A DNA stretch of 26,512 nt from Fibrobacter sp. (GCA_016295375.1 JAEDLI010000024.1:1-26512); one strand, 5' to 3'. Shown: positions 6,018 to 14,319, numbered from the stretch's first letter. The notes: generated from the letters alone by a model not told the origin. Program-made: numbers and translations.

Positions 6018-7277
6018 TTATTTGCAGCACCTGAACCCTACGCTGGGGTACTGGTTCTGGGGGTAGAAGCTGAACTTCTTCTCGGTGCACTGGCTTCCGT
6101 TGTTGGTGTTCCAGGCACCACCGGCCACGTAGAACATGTTGGAATGTTCCTTGCTGGGGGTAGAGGTCCATTCCCACAGGTTTCCGTTCATGTCGTACAT
6201 GCCCCACCAGCTGCGGCACTGTTCCTTGCGCCCGCTGCGCTTGGCGGCCTTGGTGTTGGTGTTGCACTTGTTCTGCTTGTAGGAGTTGCCGTAGGTGTAC
6301 TTGGTATTGTCCTTGCCGTGGCAGGCGGCCTGCCACTCGTCGATGGTGCAAAGGTGCTTGCCCGCCTGTTCGCAGAGGCTTGCGGCCTGTTCCTGGCTCA
6401 CCATGTCCCTGGGGTTTTCGTCGGGGGTGTTGGGGTATTCGTAGGCATCGACGCATACGGTCTTGCCGCCAACGGGAACGGGGTAGGCGTTCTTTCCGCA
6501 GATGTTGTCGCTGGCCATGTCGTACTTGGCTTCTTCCCAGGGGCTCTTGTTACCGACGGAATCTTCGGCGTAATAGTACACGGAGCCTGTCTTGTTGTAA
6601 TCGATGGCCTTGCCTGCATCAACCGGGTTCAGGGTGTCGCCGATAGAAACGAAGGTCTTGCACTTGATTTCGTCGCACTTTACTTTCAGCTTGATGGGGT
6701 CGTAGTAGCGGCCCGCAGGAGGCGTAATTTCTGCGTTAGGCGGAATTTGGTCTGCGGCGCGGATGCTGTCCTGGATGCGTTTCTTTTCCAGGGAGTCGGC
6801 TCGTGCCTTGTCTAGTGCGGCTAGGCTGTCGGCAATGCGCTTGAGGCTGTCGTTACGTGCCTTTTCCAGGGCGGCAAGGCTATCCCGCACGTGGCGGATG
6901 CTGTCCCGCACATGGCGGAGGCTGTCTTGGTTCAGCTTGGGGTTCAGCGCCGCCAAAGAATCGGCTATGCGGAGGCTGTCGGCTAGGCGAAGGCTGTCCG
7001 CAATCCTTAGGCTGTCGGCAAGGCGCGCCTTTTCCAGGGCGGCAAGGCTGTCGGCCCGCATCTGTTCGGCCCGACGTAAACTATCCAGAATGTAGCGCTG
7101 GCGAGCTTCCAGCTCGGTCTCCTGCTGACGGCGCAGGGCCTCTTGCTTGATGCGGTCCAGGTGGCACTGTACAATAAAAAGGCACAAAAGCAAAAGGAAC
7201 ATCAGCACCAGAATGACGATGTTCTTCTTTTTACGTTTTTTATTTTCTTCAATCTCGTTATTCTTGTTTTCGCTCAT
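6018..7277 (-). CDS. Membrane-anchored coiled-coil protein with C-terminal SUMF1-like domain
   Basis: 419 residues. A charged cytoplasmic start (1-18) and one membrane helix (about 19-38) lead into a long helical rod, residues about 40-175, built of repeated DSLR/ADSL and DSLAALEKAR units. Residues about 180-250 look like a chitobiase/Fn3-type beta domain (PPNAEITPPAGRYYDPIKL, then YYYAEDSVGN). Residues about 260-419 are a formylglycine-generating-enzyme-like (SUMF1) fold: AASLCEQAGKHLCTIDEWQAAC, GMYDMNGNLWEWTS, VAGGAWN, SVGFRCCK. The Cys pair of true formylglycine enzymes is not evident, so a structural or binding role in the envelope is more likely. A second SUMF1-like protein lies at 22610. 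The ribosome-binding site is weak. Confidence 0.82.
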   Translation of the reverse strand: MSENKNNEIEENKKRKKKNIVILVLMFLLLLCLFIVQCHLDRIKQEALRRQQETELEARQRYILDSLRRAEQMRADSLAALEKARLADSLRIADSLRLADSLRIADSLAALNPKLNQDSLRHVRDSIRHVRDSLAALEKARNDSLKRIADSLAALDKARADSLEKKRIQDSIRAADQIPPNAEITPPAGRYYDPIKLKVKCDEIKCKTFVSIGDTLNPVDAGKAIDYNKTGSVYYYAEDSVGNKSPWEEAKYDMASDNICGKNAYPVPVGGKTVCVDAYEYPNTPDENPRDMVSQEQAASLCEQAGKHLCTIDEWQAACHGKDNTKYTYGNSYKQNKCNTNTKAAKRSGRKEQCRSWWGMYDMNGNLWEWTSTPSKEHSNMFYVAGGAWNTNNGSQCTEKKFSFYPQNQYPSVGFRCCK

Positions 7278-7351
7278 CTTCTACAACCTAGCAATCCAGG
7301 ATCCTTCGTGTAACCATCAACCAATTCCGAAATCTGAAATCCGAATTATAC

Positions 7352-7403
7352 CTCAAAGGGAGCCATGGCGACCGCACTCATAACTCAAAGCGAAGCGACC
7401 TCA
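7352..7403 (-). repeat. TGAGGTCG...CTTTGAG repeat, two units, starting at the cdaA stop codon
   Basis: On the minus strand the TGA stop of cdaA is the first three bases of TGAGGTCGCTTCGCTTTGAG (7403-7384). A second unit, TGAGTGCGGTCGCC...CTCCCTTTGAG, follows at 7380-7352. The same unit, again starting at a TGA stop codon in the same sense, occurs twice at 16551-16607. Past the repeat (7278-7351) I see another word array (ATTTCGG/ATTTCAG) and nothing coding. Confidence 0.7.
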
Positions 7404-8228
7404 GACCCCACTGCCTTCCTTCTCCTCGACCCGCTCATCCTTGAACAGTTCGCCCCAGTGGCGCTTGATTTCGGTTTCCAGTTCCTTGACGCTCAGGTTG
7501 CGCCGCAGGCTGGAACGGTAGGCGATGGAAATGTAGCCCGTTTCTTCGGAGACCACGATGACCAGGGCGTCGCATTCGGAGGCGAGGGCGTGGGCGGCAC
7601 GGTGACGCATGCCGTAGCCGGTGTCACCGCCTGCGTTTGCGGTGGGCATGGGCAAGATACAGCCCGCGGCCACAATGCACTTGCTGTTCAAAAGCACGGC
7701 ACCGTCGTGGAGGGCGGAATTGGGGAAAAACAGGGAGCGGAGCAGGCGGGAACTGATGCGGGCGTTCAGGATTTCACCGGTCTCTTCGTAGTTACGCAGG
7801 CCTACGCGCTTTTCAAGGACGATCAGGGCACCGAAATGGTTCTTGGCTAGGTCCTGTACGGCGGTAGTGATGGACTTGGTCACATCGTCAAGTCCGCTGG
7901 CGTGGAAAAAGATGGATTGCCAGCTGGCCCGGCTGACGGTCTGGCCAATTCGGGTCAGGGCGCTGCGGATTTCGGGCTGGAAAAGAATCACGATGGCGAT
8001 AATGCCCAGGGTGGCAAGGTTGGTCAAAAGCCAGAGAAGGGTGTGGAGTTCCCACCACTGGGCAAGGAACCAGGCCACCACCAGGAACATGCCGCCGATG
8101 ATCATCTGGACGGCACGTGTCCCGCGGAACAGCTGGAACACATAGTACAGGATAATGGACATGATGAGGATGTCCAGAATATCCGCCATGCGGACATCGA
8201 TGATGTCAAAAAGCTTAAACAGGACCAT
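7401..8228 (-). CDS. cdaA: Diadenylate cyclase (CdaA/DacA type)
   Basis: 275 residues. Makes cyclic di-AMP from two ATP at the membrane. Three N-terminal membrane helices (about 15-35, 41-60 and 65-82) precede the DAC domain (about 105-250), with ALHDGAVLL (DGA motif), MRHRAAHALASECDALVIVVSEETG (RHR motif) and the IS-AY finish. Length and layout match CdaA rather than DisA or CdaS. The start at 8228 overlaps the end of folP by 14 bases and has GGAGG about 12 bases upstream; ATG 8189 is the alternative but has no ribosome-binding site and would trim the conserved start. Last gene of the tilS-ftsH-folP-cdaA operon. Its stop codon is part of a dispersed repeat. Confidence 0.93.
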   Translation of the reverse strand: MVLFKLFDIIDVRMADILDILIMSIILYYVFQLFRGTRAVQMIIGGMFLVVAWFLAQWWELHTLLWLLTNLATLGIIAIVILFQPEIRSALTRIGQTVSRASWQSIFFHASGLDDVTKSITTAVQDLAKNHFGALIVLEKRVGLRNYEETGEILNARISSRLLRSLFFPNSALHDGAVLLNSKCIVAAGCILPMPTANAGGDTGYGMRHRAAHALASECDALVIVVSEETGYISIAYRSSLRRNLSVKELETEIKRHWGELFKDERVEEKEGSGV

Positions 8229-9126
8229 CGGACTTTAGAGCCTCCAGGTAGAGCAGGGATTCCTTCGTTTCTTTCACGTCGTGTACACGGATACAGCTTA
8301 CTCCACCCAAGGTAGCAATAATGCCTGCGGTGATGGTGGGGATCAGCCGGTCGCTATGCTCGAGACCGGGCATTCTGCCGATATAGGACTTGCGGGATGT
8401 GCCGATAAGCACTGGGAAACCGTCATCCAGAAAGCATTCCAGGGATTTCATCAGGTCGATATTGTCCTGGACGGTCTTTCCAAAGCCAATTCCGGGGTCC
8501 AGGCAAATCTTTTCGCGCTTGACGCCCAGGTCCAAAAGATTTTTCGCCTGGGCAAGCAGTTCTTGCCGGACTTCTTGCACCACGTTTTCGTAGGGTTTGA
8601 AGTCCGCCTGCATGGTGCCGAAATTCCCCCGCATGTGGTTCAGCACCACGGAAGCTCCGGTCTTTGTGACTACCGAGGGCATATCGGGATCCATGGTGCA
8701 GGCGCTGATGTCGTTTATAATGTGGGCGCCCAGGCGCATGCACTGCTCGGCGACCTTCGCCTTGGTGGTATCTACAGAAATGAGGAACTCCCGGTGTCCG
8801 GGGTTTCCCAGGTCTTCGGAAATATCCTGCAGTTGCGCAAGGCTTTCTACCACGGGGCATACCCGGTCCATTTCTTCTTGTTCGCTGACGGGGGTGCTCC
8901 CCGGGCGGCTGCTTTCGCCGCCGATGTCCAGAATGTCTGCCCCCTGCTGTAGCAGGCCAACGGCGTGCTCGTAGGCGGCGTCCGGAGTGGCGTGGGTCCC
9001 GCCGTCAAAAAAGCTGTCCGGCGTCACGTTCACGATTCCCATGACCAGAGGGGTGGCGCAGGGGAAAACCCTGTTCCCGATGGTCCAGGGCAGTGCACGG
9101 CTTTTTTCCAGGACGGATTTCAGCAT
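8215..9126 (-). CDS. folP: Dihydropteroate synthase
   Basis: 303 residues. Joins p-aminobenzoate to the pterin pyrophosphate in folate synthesis, the sulfonamide target. Signatures: PLVMGIVNVTPDSFFDGG (residues about 27-44), ADILDIGGESSRPGSTPVS, SVDTTKAKVAEQ, IINDISA, LNHMRGNFGTMQ, DPGIGFGKTVQDN, IGTSRKSYIGR, and the C-terminal RVHDV. All substrate-binding loops are present, so it should be active. I start at ATG 9126, one base after the ftsH stop (TAAGATG), giving a conventional length; a longer frame reaching 9198 lies inside ftsH and adds non-conserved residues. Overlaps cdaA by 14 bases, so translation is probably coupled. Confidence 0.94.
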   Translation of the reverse strand: MLKSVLEKSRALPWTIGNRVFPCATPLVMGIVNVTPDSFFDGGTHATPDAAYEHAVGLLQQGADILDIGGESSRPGSTPVSEQEEMDRVCPVVESLAQLQDISEDLGNPGHREFLISVDTTKAKVAEQCMRLGAHIINDISACTMDPDMPSVVTKTGASVVLNHMRGNFGTMQADFKPYENVVQEVRQELLAQAKNLLDLGVKREKICLDPGIGFGKTVQDNIDLMKSLECFLDDGFPVLIGTSRKSYIGRMPGLEHSDRLIPTITAGIIATLGGVSCIRVHDVKETKESLLYLEALKSDGPV

Positions 9127-9127
9127 C

Positions 9128-10537
9128 TTAGGAATGTTCCTGTGGCGGCTCCACGGCGGTTGTATGGCTCGTGCCATCGCTGGCCGTTGCCGGACCATCG
9201 GCGGGCGCGGGCTTGATTTCTGCGACGGTTGCGGCGTTGGCGTCTGCAGCAGGGGCTACCGGAGGCTGTTTTCCAGGGTCCGGCGGGGGAGTGTTTTCAC
9301 GCTTTTTCTTTTCGGCCAGTTCTTCCAGGGCCTGGTACTGACGGCTCTTCTTGGTGCCGGTAAGCTTTTCGCCTGCCATGACCTTGTCGATTTCTTCACG
9401 GTCCAGGACTTCGAATTCAAACAGCGCTTCCGCAAGGTCAATGAGCTTGTCCTTGTTTTCTTCCAGCAGCTTGCGTGCCGCAGCATCCATACGCTTGATA
9501 AGCCCGTTGACGGCGTTGTCGATTTTCTCGGCCATCATCTCGGACATTTCCTTGGGCTTGCTGATTTCGCGGCCCAGGAACACCTCGCCGTCGGTGCGGC
9601 TGTAGCATACCGGTCCGATTTCTTCGTCGAACCCCCATTCGGTCACCATCTTGCGGGCCAGTTCTGTCGCCCGCTGGATATCGTTGCTGGCGCCGGTGCT
9701 CTGGTGGTTGAAGAAGATAAGTTCGGCCAGGCGGCCAGACATCATGATCATGATGCGCTCTTCGGCGTATTCCCGGCTGTAGCTTACCTGGTCCCGTTCC
9801 GGCAGGCTCATGGTGACGCCCAGGGCGCGACCGCGCGGAATAATCGTAATCTTGTGGAGCGGGTCAGAATGCTTGCACAGGAGCGTCATCAGGGCGTGTC
9901 CCGCTTCGTGGTAGGCGGTGTGCCGCTTTTCTTCGTCGGTCATCAACAGCGTGCGGCGTTCGGCACCCATGCTGAGCTTGTCACGGGCTTCTTCGAAGTC
10001 CAGCATAGTGACCTTCTTGTTGTTGAAACGTGCGGCCAAAAGTGCGGCCTCGTTTACCAGGTTTTCCAGGTCGGCACCGGCAAGTCCCGGCGTACCTTTT
10101 GCGATGGCGGAAACGTCCACATCCTTGTCCAGGGGCACCTTCCGCTTTTTCAGGTGAACCTTCAAAATCTCTTCGCGGCCCTTCAGGTCGGGGAGTCCCA
10201 CCACAATCTGCCGGTCAAAGCGTCCCGGACGGAGCAGTGCCTTGTCCAACACGTCGGGGCGGTTGGTGGCCGCAATCAAAATCACGCCTTCGTTGGCCGC
10301 AAAGCCGTCCATTTCCACCAGCAACTGGTTCAAGGTCTGTTCGCGTTCGTCGTGACCGCCGCCGAGGCCAGCTCCGCGCTGACGACCCACGGCGTCGATT
10401 TCGTCGATAAACAAAATACAGGGAGCATTCTTCTTGCCGGTGTCGAACAGGTCGCGCACACGGGAAGCTCCCACGCCCACGAACATTTCCACAAAGTCAG
10501 AGCCCGACATGCTGAAGAAGAGCAACCGCCCGGGCAA
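9128..10537 (-). CDS. ftsH: FtsH protease, C-terminal portion (frameshifted from its N-terminus)
   Basis: Carries most of the AAA and zinc-protease domains: [25 protein letters not shown], Walker [13 protein letters not shown], the second region of homology [21 protein letters not shown], the zinc motif HEAGH in [14 protein letters not shown], and a Pro/Ala-rich tail. The Walker A half lies in another frame in the piece at 10497-11264. Real FtsH reads AVAGEAGVPFF across the join; here GTTGC is followed by only TC before TTCTTC, so 17 bases are missing and the frame is lost near 10515. The nominal TTG start at 10537 is not a true start. FtsH is essential in many bacteria, so either this is a sequence error or another copy exists. 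Confidence 0.85.
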   Translation of the reverse strand: MPGRLLFFSMSGSDFVEMFVGVGASRVRDLFDTGKKNAPCILFIDEIDAVGRQRGAGLGGGHDEREQTLNQLLVEMDGFAANEGVILIAATNRPDVLDKALLRPGRFDRQIVVGLPDLKGREEILKVHLKKRKVPLDKDVDVSAIAKGTPGLAGADLENLVNEAALLAARFNNKKVTMLDFEEARDKLSMGAERRTLLMTDEEKRHTAYHEAGHALMTLLCKHSDPLHKITIIPRGRALGVTMSLPERDQVSYSREYAEERIMIMMSGRLAELIFFNHQSTGASNDIQRATELARKMVTEWGFDEEIGPVCYSRTDGEVFLGREISKPKEMSEMMAEKIDNAVNGLIKRMDAAARKLLEENKDKLIDLAEALFEFEVLDREEIDKVMAGEKLTGTKKSRQYQALEELAEKKKRENTPPPDPGKQPPVAPAADANAATVAEIKPAPADGPATASDGTSHTTAVEPPQEHS

Positions 10538-11264
10538 GGAGGGTCTTGCCGGTACCCGGAGGGCCTACCAGCAGCGCTCCCTTCGGAATCCGTCCGCCCA
10601 GTTCGTCGTATTTTTTCGGGTCTTTCAAGAACTCCACCAGTTCCTGCAGGTCCTGCTTGGCCTCGTCGCAGCCGGCCACGTCGTTGAAGGTGGTCTTTTT
10701 CTTAGGGTCGCTTCCGATGATTTTGGCCTGGCTCTTTCCGAAACTGAAGGGGTTCTTGCCGCCACCGCCCATCTGGCGGCTCATCATGAGGTAGAAAAAG
10801 GCAATCAGCAGGAGCGCGGGCAGGAACGCCACCAGCGTGTCGATCCAGGTGGAAGATTCGTGGATCACCTTCACCTTGACGCCCTTGAACATTTCCCAGG
10901 CGGTAATCTGCTCGTTTGAAATTTCTAGCATGTGGCTCTTGAACCGCTTGGTGTTCCCGTTGTCCTTGTCGGAACGGGTAAAGCGGGCGAGGGCGCTGCG
11001 CTGTTCGTTTGCCTTGGCGATTTCTTCGGGGCTCATCTGGTAAGCTCCTTCGATGATGATGCCGTCGGGGGTCTTCTGGAGCGTAAGTTCCGTAATCACC
11101 TTGGTGGAATCTCCCATCATGGCGAGAAATTCCGTGCGGGTCATGTCCTGTTCGCTGCTTTTTCCTGTGAGGGGGAACATCACGAACAACATCAAAAGCA
11201 TCACAAGGACGATGATAAAATTGCGATTCTTGAAAGGGGAGGCGGGCTTCTTGGGTTGGCTCAT
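10497..11264 (-). CDS. ftsH: FtsH protease, N-terminal portion (ends in a frameshift)
   Basis: Holds the membrane and ATP-binding start of FtsH: first membrane helix at about residues 14-33, a periplasmic domain to about 130, a second helix at about 135-158 ([21 protein letters not shown]), then [46 protein letters not shown] (Walker A), after which the frame runs into LLQHVGL and stops. The continuation is in the neighbouring frame (9128-10537). Its ATG overlaps the tilS stop codon as TAATG, so translation is coupled. FtsH degrades membrane and regulatory proteins with ATP and zinc. Confidence 0.88.
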   Translation of the reverse strand: MSQPKKPASPFKNRNFIIVLVMLLMLFVMFPLTGKSSEQDMTRTEFLAMMGDSTKVITELTLQKTPDGIIIEGAYQMSPEEIAKANEQRSALARFTRSDKDNGNTKRFKSHMLEISNEQITAWEMFKGVKVKVIHESSTWIDTLVAFLPALLLIAFFYLMMSRQMGGGGKNPFSFGKSQAKIIGSDPKKKTTFNDVAGCDEAKQDLQELVEFLKDPKKYDELGGRIPKGALLVGPPGTGKTLLARAVALLQHVGL

Positions 11265-12481
11265 TATAATCCTTTAGTTTTCTTTCCGCAAGATACAAAA
11301 TTCTCTGCTTCTTCGGGGCTGCCGAATTCGCAAATTTGGACAGACTGGCCAATTTTTACGATGGCGCGCCTGCGGTAAACGGCATGGTGGGGGATTTTGA
11401 CACAGGCTGGTTCTTTCGGGTCGTAAAAGAACCCGATAGGAAAGCGCAGGCCCTTCTCCGAAAGCCACAGCCGAAACATCTCGGAAAGGTCGGTGTTCTC
11501 GTGGGCTAGCAGCACCTTGCGGAGCTTCTTTTTGTTCAGAGTGATTGAGGCACGAGGAATGTCATCCTCGCGAGGGCAGGGCCCGAACACCCCATCGCAG
11601 GCGTCCATCACTTTTGCATACGCTTTGTCCGCAAGGGCGGCAATCCGGCAAAGTTGAGCTGCCGCACCGGGGCATTCATGCTCCAGCCGAGGCAACATCT
11701 CGTGCCGAATCCTGTTCCGTGCAAAATTCACGTCGGCGTTGCTCTCGTCTTCCACCCATTCAAGATAGTTTTCGCGGGCGTAGGCGAGAAGCTCTGGGCG
11801 GGTGACGGAAAGGAAAGGACGGTAGATGAGGTGTGGAATGTGAAGTGTGGAATGTGGAGTGTGAAATGATGGATGATTGATGATGTGGGGGGTGGGGGAA
11901 GATTCCCCCTGATTGCAGCCCGTTGCACGGTCTTCCATCACCCCCTCTAGCGGGGCTTCAGACGCCAGCCCCGCATCGCCCTGGCTATTGCTTAGAACGC
12001 GAACTTCTTGAATCCCGCGGAGTCCCGCAAGGGTCGTTCCGCGGCGGAGCCGCATGTACATGGTTTCCGCCTGGTCGCCTGCATGATGCGCTGTCACAAT
12101 GACGTCCTTATTGTCATCCCCGCGCAGGCGGGGATCTTCTGTCTCGTTGAATATTTCGTCCAGCGCCCTGTACCTTGCATCTCGTGCGTTTTCTTCCAGC
12201 GAGCCCTCGGCACTTTTCAGCGCCTCGCCGTCCAATTTTTTCAAGAAAAACGGAACGTTATACTTGCGGGCGAAAGCTTCCACAAATGCAGCATCCCTGT
12301 CGGCAGTTCCGACCCGCAGCCCGTGATGCACATGGGCAATCCCTAGCCATTCAATACCCAAAGCCTCTTTATTGCAAATAAAATAATGCGCTAAGCAAAT
12401 AGAATCCAACCCGCCCGAAACTGCAAGCAGCAGGCGCTTGAAACCATGACGGCGAATATTTTGCGCTAAATCAAGACTCAA
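11264..12481 (-). CDS. tilS: tRNA(Ile)-lysidine synthase with three in-frame insertions
   Basis: 405 residues. Converts the wobble C of the CAU-anticodon Ile tRNA to lysidine. PP-loop SGGLDS at residues 22-27, then [16 protein letters not shown] (132-140), [34 protein letters not shown], and a C-terminal TilS domain. Three stretches do not fit the family: residues 113-126 ([14 protein letters not shown]), about 162-217 (His/Pro-rich, [10 protein letters not shown]), and 299-312 ([14 protein letters not shown]). The first and third are translations of the hairpin repeat also found at 4043-4126; all keep the frame. The start codon is TTG at 12481, since no ATG precedes the PP-loop. First gene of the operon; overlaps the ftsH start. 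Confidence 0.9.
   Translation of the reverse strand: MSLDLAQNIRRHGFKRLLLAVSGGLDSICLAHYFICNKEALGIEWLGIAHVHHGLRVGTADRDAAFVEAFARKYNVPFFLKKLDGEALKSAEGSLEENARDARYRALDEIFNETEDPRLRGDDNKDVIVTAHHAGDQAETMYMRLRRGTTLAGLRGIQEVRVLSNSQGDAGLASEAPLEGVMEDRATGCNQGESSPTPHIINHPSFHTPHSTLHIPHLIYRPFLSVTRPELLAYARENYLEWVEDESNADVNFARNRIRHEMLPRLEHECPGAAAQLCRIAALADKAYAKVMDACDGVFGPCPREDDIPRASITLNKKKLRKVLLAHENTDLSEMFRLWLSEKGLRFPIGFFYDPKEPACVKIPHHAVYRRRAIVKIGQSVQICEFGSPEEAENFVSCGKKTKGL
11546..11587. repeat. Hairpin repeat inserted in frame in tilS (copy C)
   Basis: GAGGAATGTCATCCTCGCGA at 11554-11573 is identical to the start of the intergenic copy at 4098-4117; the second arm has drifted (GCAGGGCC). It encodes roughly [14 protein letters not shown] between the conserved domains of TilS, where family members have no such segment. 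Confidence 0.65.
11831..11998. repeat. Composite intergenic-type insertion in tilS (copy B)
   Basis: About 168 bases between the codons for LRGIQEV and YRPFLSV. Parts: a GTGGAATGTG word array (about 11834-11880), a hairpin GGGGGAA-GA-TTCCCCC (11894-11909), and a hairpin GCGGGGCT/AGCCCCGC (11950-11974). Each part resembles intergenic DNA elsewhere in this window (compare 21609-21624), yet the reading frame stays open through it. Confidence 0.6.
12104..12145. repeat. Hairpin repeat inserted in frame in tilS (copy A)
   Basis: Perfect hairpin ATCCCCGC-GCAG-GCGGGGAT at 12116-12135, preceded by GTC as in the other copies. On the coding strand it reads EDPRLRGDD, the peptide typical of this repeat when translated. 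It sits just before the conserved [12 protein letters not shown] motif. Confidence 0.75.
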
Positions 12482-12484
12482 TTT

Positions 12485-13654
12485 TTATTTCAAATTAAAT
12501 TGCTTGATGCATTCATCGAATTCTTTCTCGTTGTCGCTGAATCCTTGAAGTTGTTTGATGAATGTTCGATGGATGTTGCTGTATTCGCTTTCGACGAAAT
12601 CTTGGCTGTGGTCGCCGTTTTCGCAGTACTCTTGCGTTATTTCGACATTTCTTTGCCACCAGGCGCAGGTGATTCCTTGAAAGGTTATTTGATTAGTGAA
12701 TGTTGAAATTTGCGTGGGGTCCATCTCTAATGTGTGGTTGAATGAAACCTCGAAGATTTGGTTGTTTACGGAAATGTCGGCCTTATTTAAATCCTTGGCG
12801 ACAATCCACAAGTCTTTGCTTATAAAGACTGTGTCGGTAGGAAGTTCCTGGACTTTTTGAAGTTGATTATTGCAGGATTCCTCTTTTTGTTCGTCATTAA
12901 ATAAATCATAGATGACGCCGCAATATTGTCGTGGTTCGGGTGTGTAGCTTGATCCTGTGATTTTGCTGCGGGTTGTTATGCTTCTCTGCTTAGGAGTCAG
13001 TGTAAGGGTGATTTTATAGTTGGAAGGAATCTCAGCATATATTCCATGATAGATTCTGCCGACACATTCCCATGTTGAAAAAATGGATTTGGAAGTACCG
13101 ACGTATACGGTTGCGTTTTCTATGGTTTCGCAGGAGTCTCCGATGTAATCGCATTCGTAAAGGGTGTCGTTAGACATCTTGAATCCGAAGGAACGTTCTA
13201 TCATATATTTAAGCGAGTCTCCGCCATATTCGGATTGGAACATAGTTGGCGACATGTCGTACCTGTCAAAAACGCCCGTGTAGTCTTCCGCTACCCATTT
13301 GAAAGAATTTGTGGCGGAATCGTAATCGCATTCCTCTTCGAGGAAATAGTATCTGAGATGTTCTTCATCAAAGAAAGAAAAATGGTCGATGCTTATTGTG
13401 GTAATCCAGCCGTCATCCGAAGGCAAAGATTCCACCTTGCCACTAGAAGAATTTGCCTCTTGAACGCTTGAAGAAGAATTCTGTTCTTCCTTTTTTTCAG
13501 AAAACGAACTAACGATTTCCTCGTCCGTAGACGATTCGATAGAGGTTTCTTCCGAAGAAGATGAAAGTTCGTCATCGTTGGCGGATGAAGAGTTGTCGTC
13601 GCCACAGGCAACCATCAGTAGGGCGGAAAACAGAACATAATATGCTTTTTTCAT
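12485..13654 (-). CDS. Large lipoprotein with Ser/Glu-rich linker, unknown function
   Basis: 389 residues. MKKAYYVLFSALLMVACGDD gives a lipobox with Cys17, followed by a low-complexity linker (residues about 20-75) of Ser runs and acids, the linker style of Fibrobacter surface lipoproteins. The remainder (about 80-389) is a unique domain with scattered cysteines (ECDY, SCET, CGVI, SCNNQ, CAWW, YCENG, ECIK) and no motif I recognise. AGGAT lies just upstream of the ATG. It ends 3 bases before the tilS start on the same strand, so it may be transcribed with the tilS operon, or tilS may depend on its read-through, although the functions look unrelated. Lower GC than tilS-cdaA. Confidence 0.82.
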   Translation of the reverse strand: MKKAYYVLFSALLMVACGDDNSSSANDDELSSSSEETSIESSTDEEIVSSFSEKKEEQNSSSSVQEANSSSGKVESLPSDDGWITTISIDHFSFFDEEHLRYYFLEEECDYDSATNSFKWVAEDYTGVFDRYDMSPTMFQSEYGGDSLKYMIERSFGFKMSNDTLYECDYIGDSCETIENATVYVGTSKSIFSTWECVGRIYHGIYAEIPSNYKITLTLTPKQRSITTRSKITGSSYTPEPRQYCGVIYDLFNDEQKEESCNNQLQKVQELPTDTVFISKDLWIVAKDLNKADISVNNQIFEVSFNHTLEMDPTQISTFTNQITFQGITCAWWQRNVEITQEYCENGDHSQDFVESEYSNIHRTFIKQLQGFSDNEKEFDECIKQFNLK

Positions 13655-13711
13655 ATCAATCCTTTGTATGTCCTAAATAATAATTTATATTTCCCCCTCA
13701 AGGAGGCCCCT

Positions 13712-13963
13712 ATGGCTAAAAACAGAGCGAAAGCGGCGGGCAAGGTTGCCGATGCCGCAACAGAAAGCGCAAGAATGCGAGCGCTACGCATAGACGGCTC
13801 CCAGAACGGAGCCACGTTACGGACCAGGGTGGTCCGCGACAAGACAAAGTACAACCGGAACTTGAAGCACAAGATGTCTCTCGCCGCCGCGGGGGATTTT
13901 CCTTTTTGCACCGTTAGGTGCCCACGCTCAAACGGATGTTTGGGCGTGCAGGGAGGGTCTTAG
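13712..13963 (+). CDS. Small basic protein, unknown function
   Basis: 83 residues, start ATG 13712 with a strong AAGGAGG at 13700-13706. The first 60 residues are Lys/Arg/Ala-rich (MAKNRAKAAGKVADAATESA, later RTRVVRDKTKYNRNLKHK), the sort of composition seen in nucleic-acid-binding or ribosome-associated small proteins, but no family is recognised. The last 20 residues (CTVRCPRSNGCLGVQGGS) are encoded by a hairpin, CACGCTCAAAC/GTTTGGGCGTG around 13923-13948, suggesting the ancestral end was earlier and the tail is read-through into terminator or repeat DNA. Divergent from the lipoprotein at 13654; convergent with the XRE gene. Confidence 0.6.
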   Translation: MAKNRAKAAGKVADAATESARMRALRIDGSQNGATLRTRVVRDKTKYNRNLKHKMSLAAAGDFPFCTVRCPRSNGCLGVQGGS

Positions 13964-13983
13964 GGAGGGTAAGTAACCCTCCC
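13963..13983. terminator. Bidirectional hairpin between convergent genes
   Basis: GGGAGGGT-AAGTA-ACCCTCCC is a perfect 8-bp GC-rich stem lying between the convergent ends of the small basic protein gene and the XRE gene. There is no clear T run on either side, so termination is inferred from position and stem strength. Confidence 0.6.
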
Positions 13984-13989
13984 TATTCG

Positions 13990-14319
13990 TTAGGCTCGTT
14001 TCTTCTTAGTCTGTTCGATATAGGCCTTTATTTTGGTCCGTTCGGCGGCAATCCGAAGGGGCTTTGCCGTCGGTTCAAAATGCTTGCCCAGTTCTGCCCA
14101 AAAAACTTCAGGTTCCCACTTGAGGACCTTGAGCACATTGTACAGATCAAAGGAATTCGGAGTCTTTTCGCCCCGCTCCCATTTCCCTAGGGTAATCCGG
14201 CTGATGCCCGCTTCCTGGGCGACGAGGTCCTGAGAGTGGCCAAGCTTTTCCCGGCCTTTTCTCAGCAAATAGGCGATACTTTCGTCGAAAGATCTTTCTA
14301 TTTCGTTTTTCCTCTTCAT
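13990..14319 (-). CDS. XRE-family helix-turn-helix regulator
   Basis: 109 residues. A Cro/C1-type HTH spans about residues 17-72: LRKGREKLGHSQDLVAQEAG, then ISRITLGKWERGEKTPNSFDLYNVLKVLKW. The C-terminal end is Lys-rich (KAYIEQTKKKRA). No ligand or dimerisation domain of known type. I prefer ATG 14319 (MKRKNE); TTG or GTG codons up to 14367 are in frame but carry no ribosome-binding site and no conserved sequence. It is divergent from the NIF3 gene at 14448, and the intervening AT-rich 128 bases probably hold both promoters (TATATT at 14415-14420 for the rightward one). Target unknown; a chromosomal or toxin-antitoxin-like role cannot be told from sequence, and no toxin is adjacent. Confidence 0.8.
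   Translation of the reverse strand: MKRKNEIERSFDESIAYLLRKGREKLGHSQDLVAQEAGISRITLGKWERGEKTPNSFDLYNVLKVLKWEPEVFWAELGKHFEPTAKPLRIAAERTKIKAYIEQTKKKRA

Noticed and set aside
6018..7277. Calling the SUMF1-like proteins true formylglycine-generating enzymes
   Set aside because: The active-site Cys pair near the C-terminus and a sulfatase partner are not seen, and both proteins have long non-catalytic N-terminal regions.
8987..10687. A 566-codon plus-strand frame through folP and ftsH
   Set aside because: Antisense to clear folate and FtsH motifs; composition reflects the opposite strand. It crosses the ftsH frameshift only because its own frame is not constrained.
13990..14319. XRE regulator as an antitoxin of a toxin-antitoxin pair
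   Set aside because: No adjacent toxin-like small gene in the same direction; the neighbours are a basic small protein on the other strand and NIF3.
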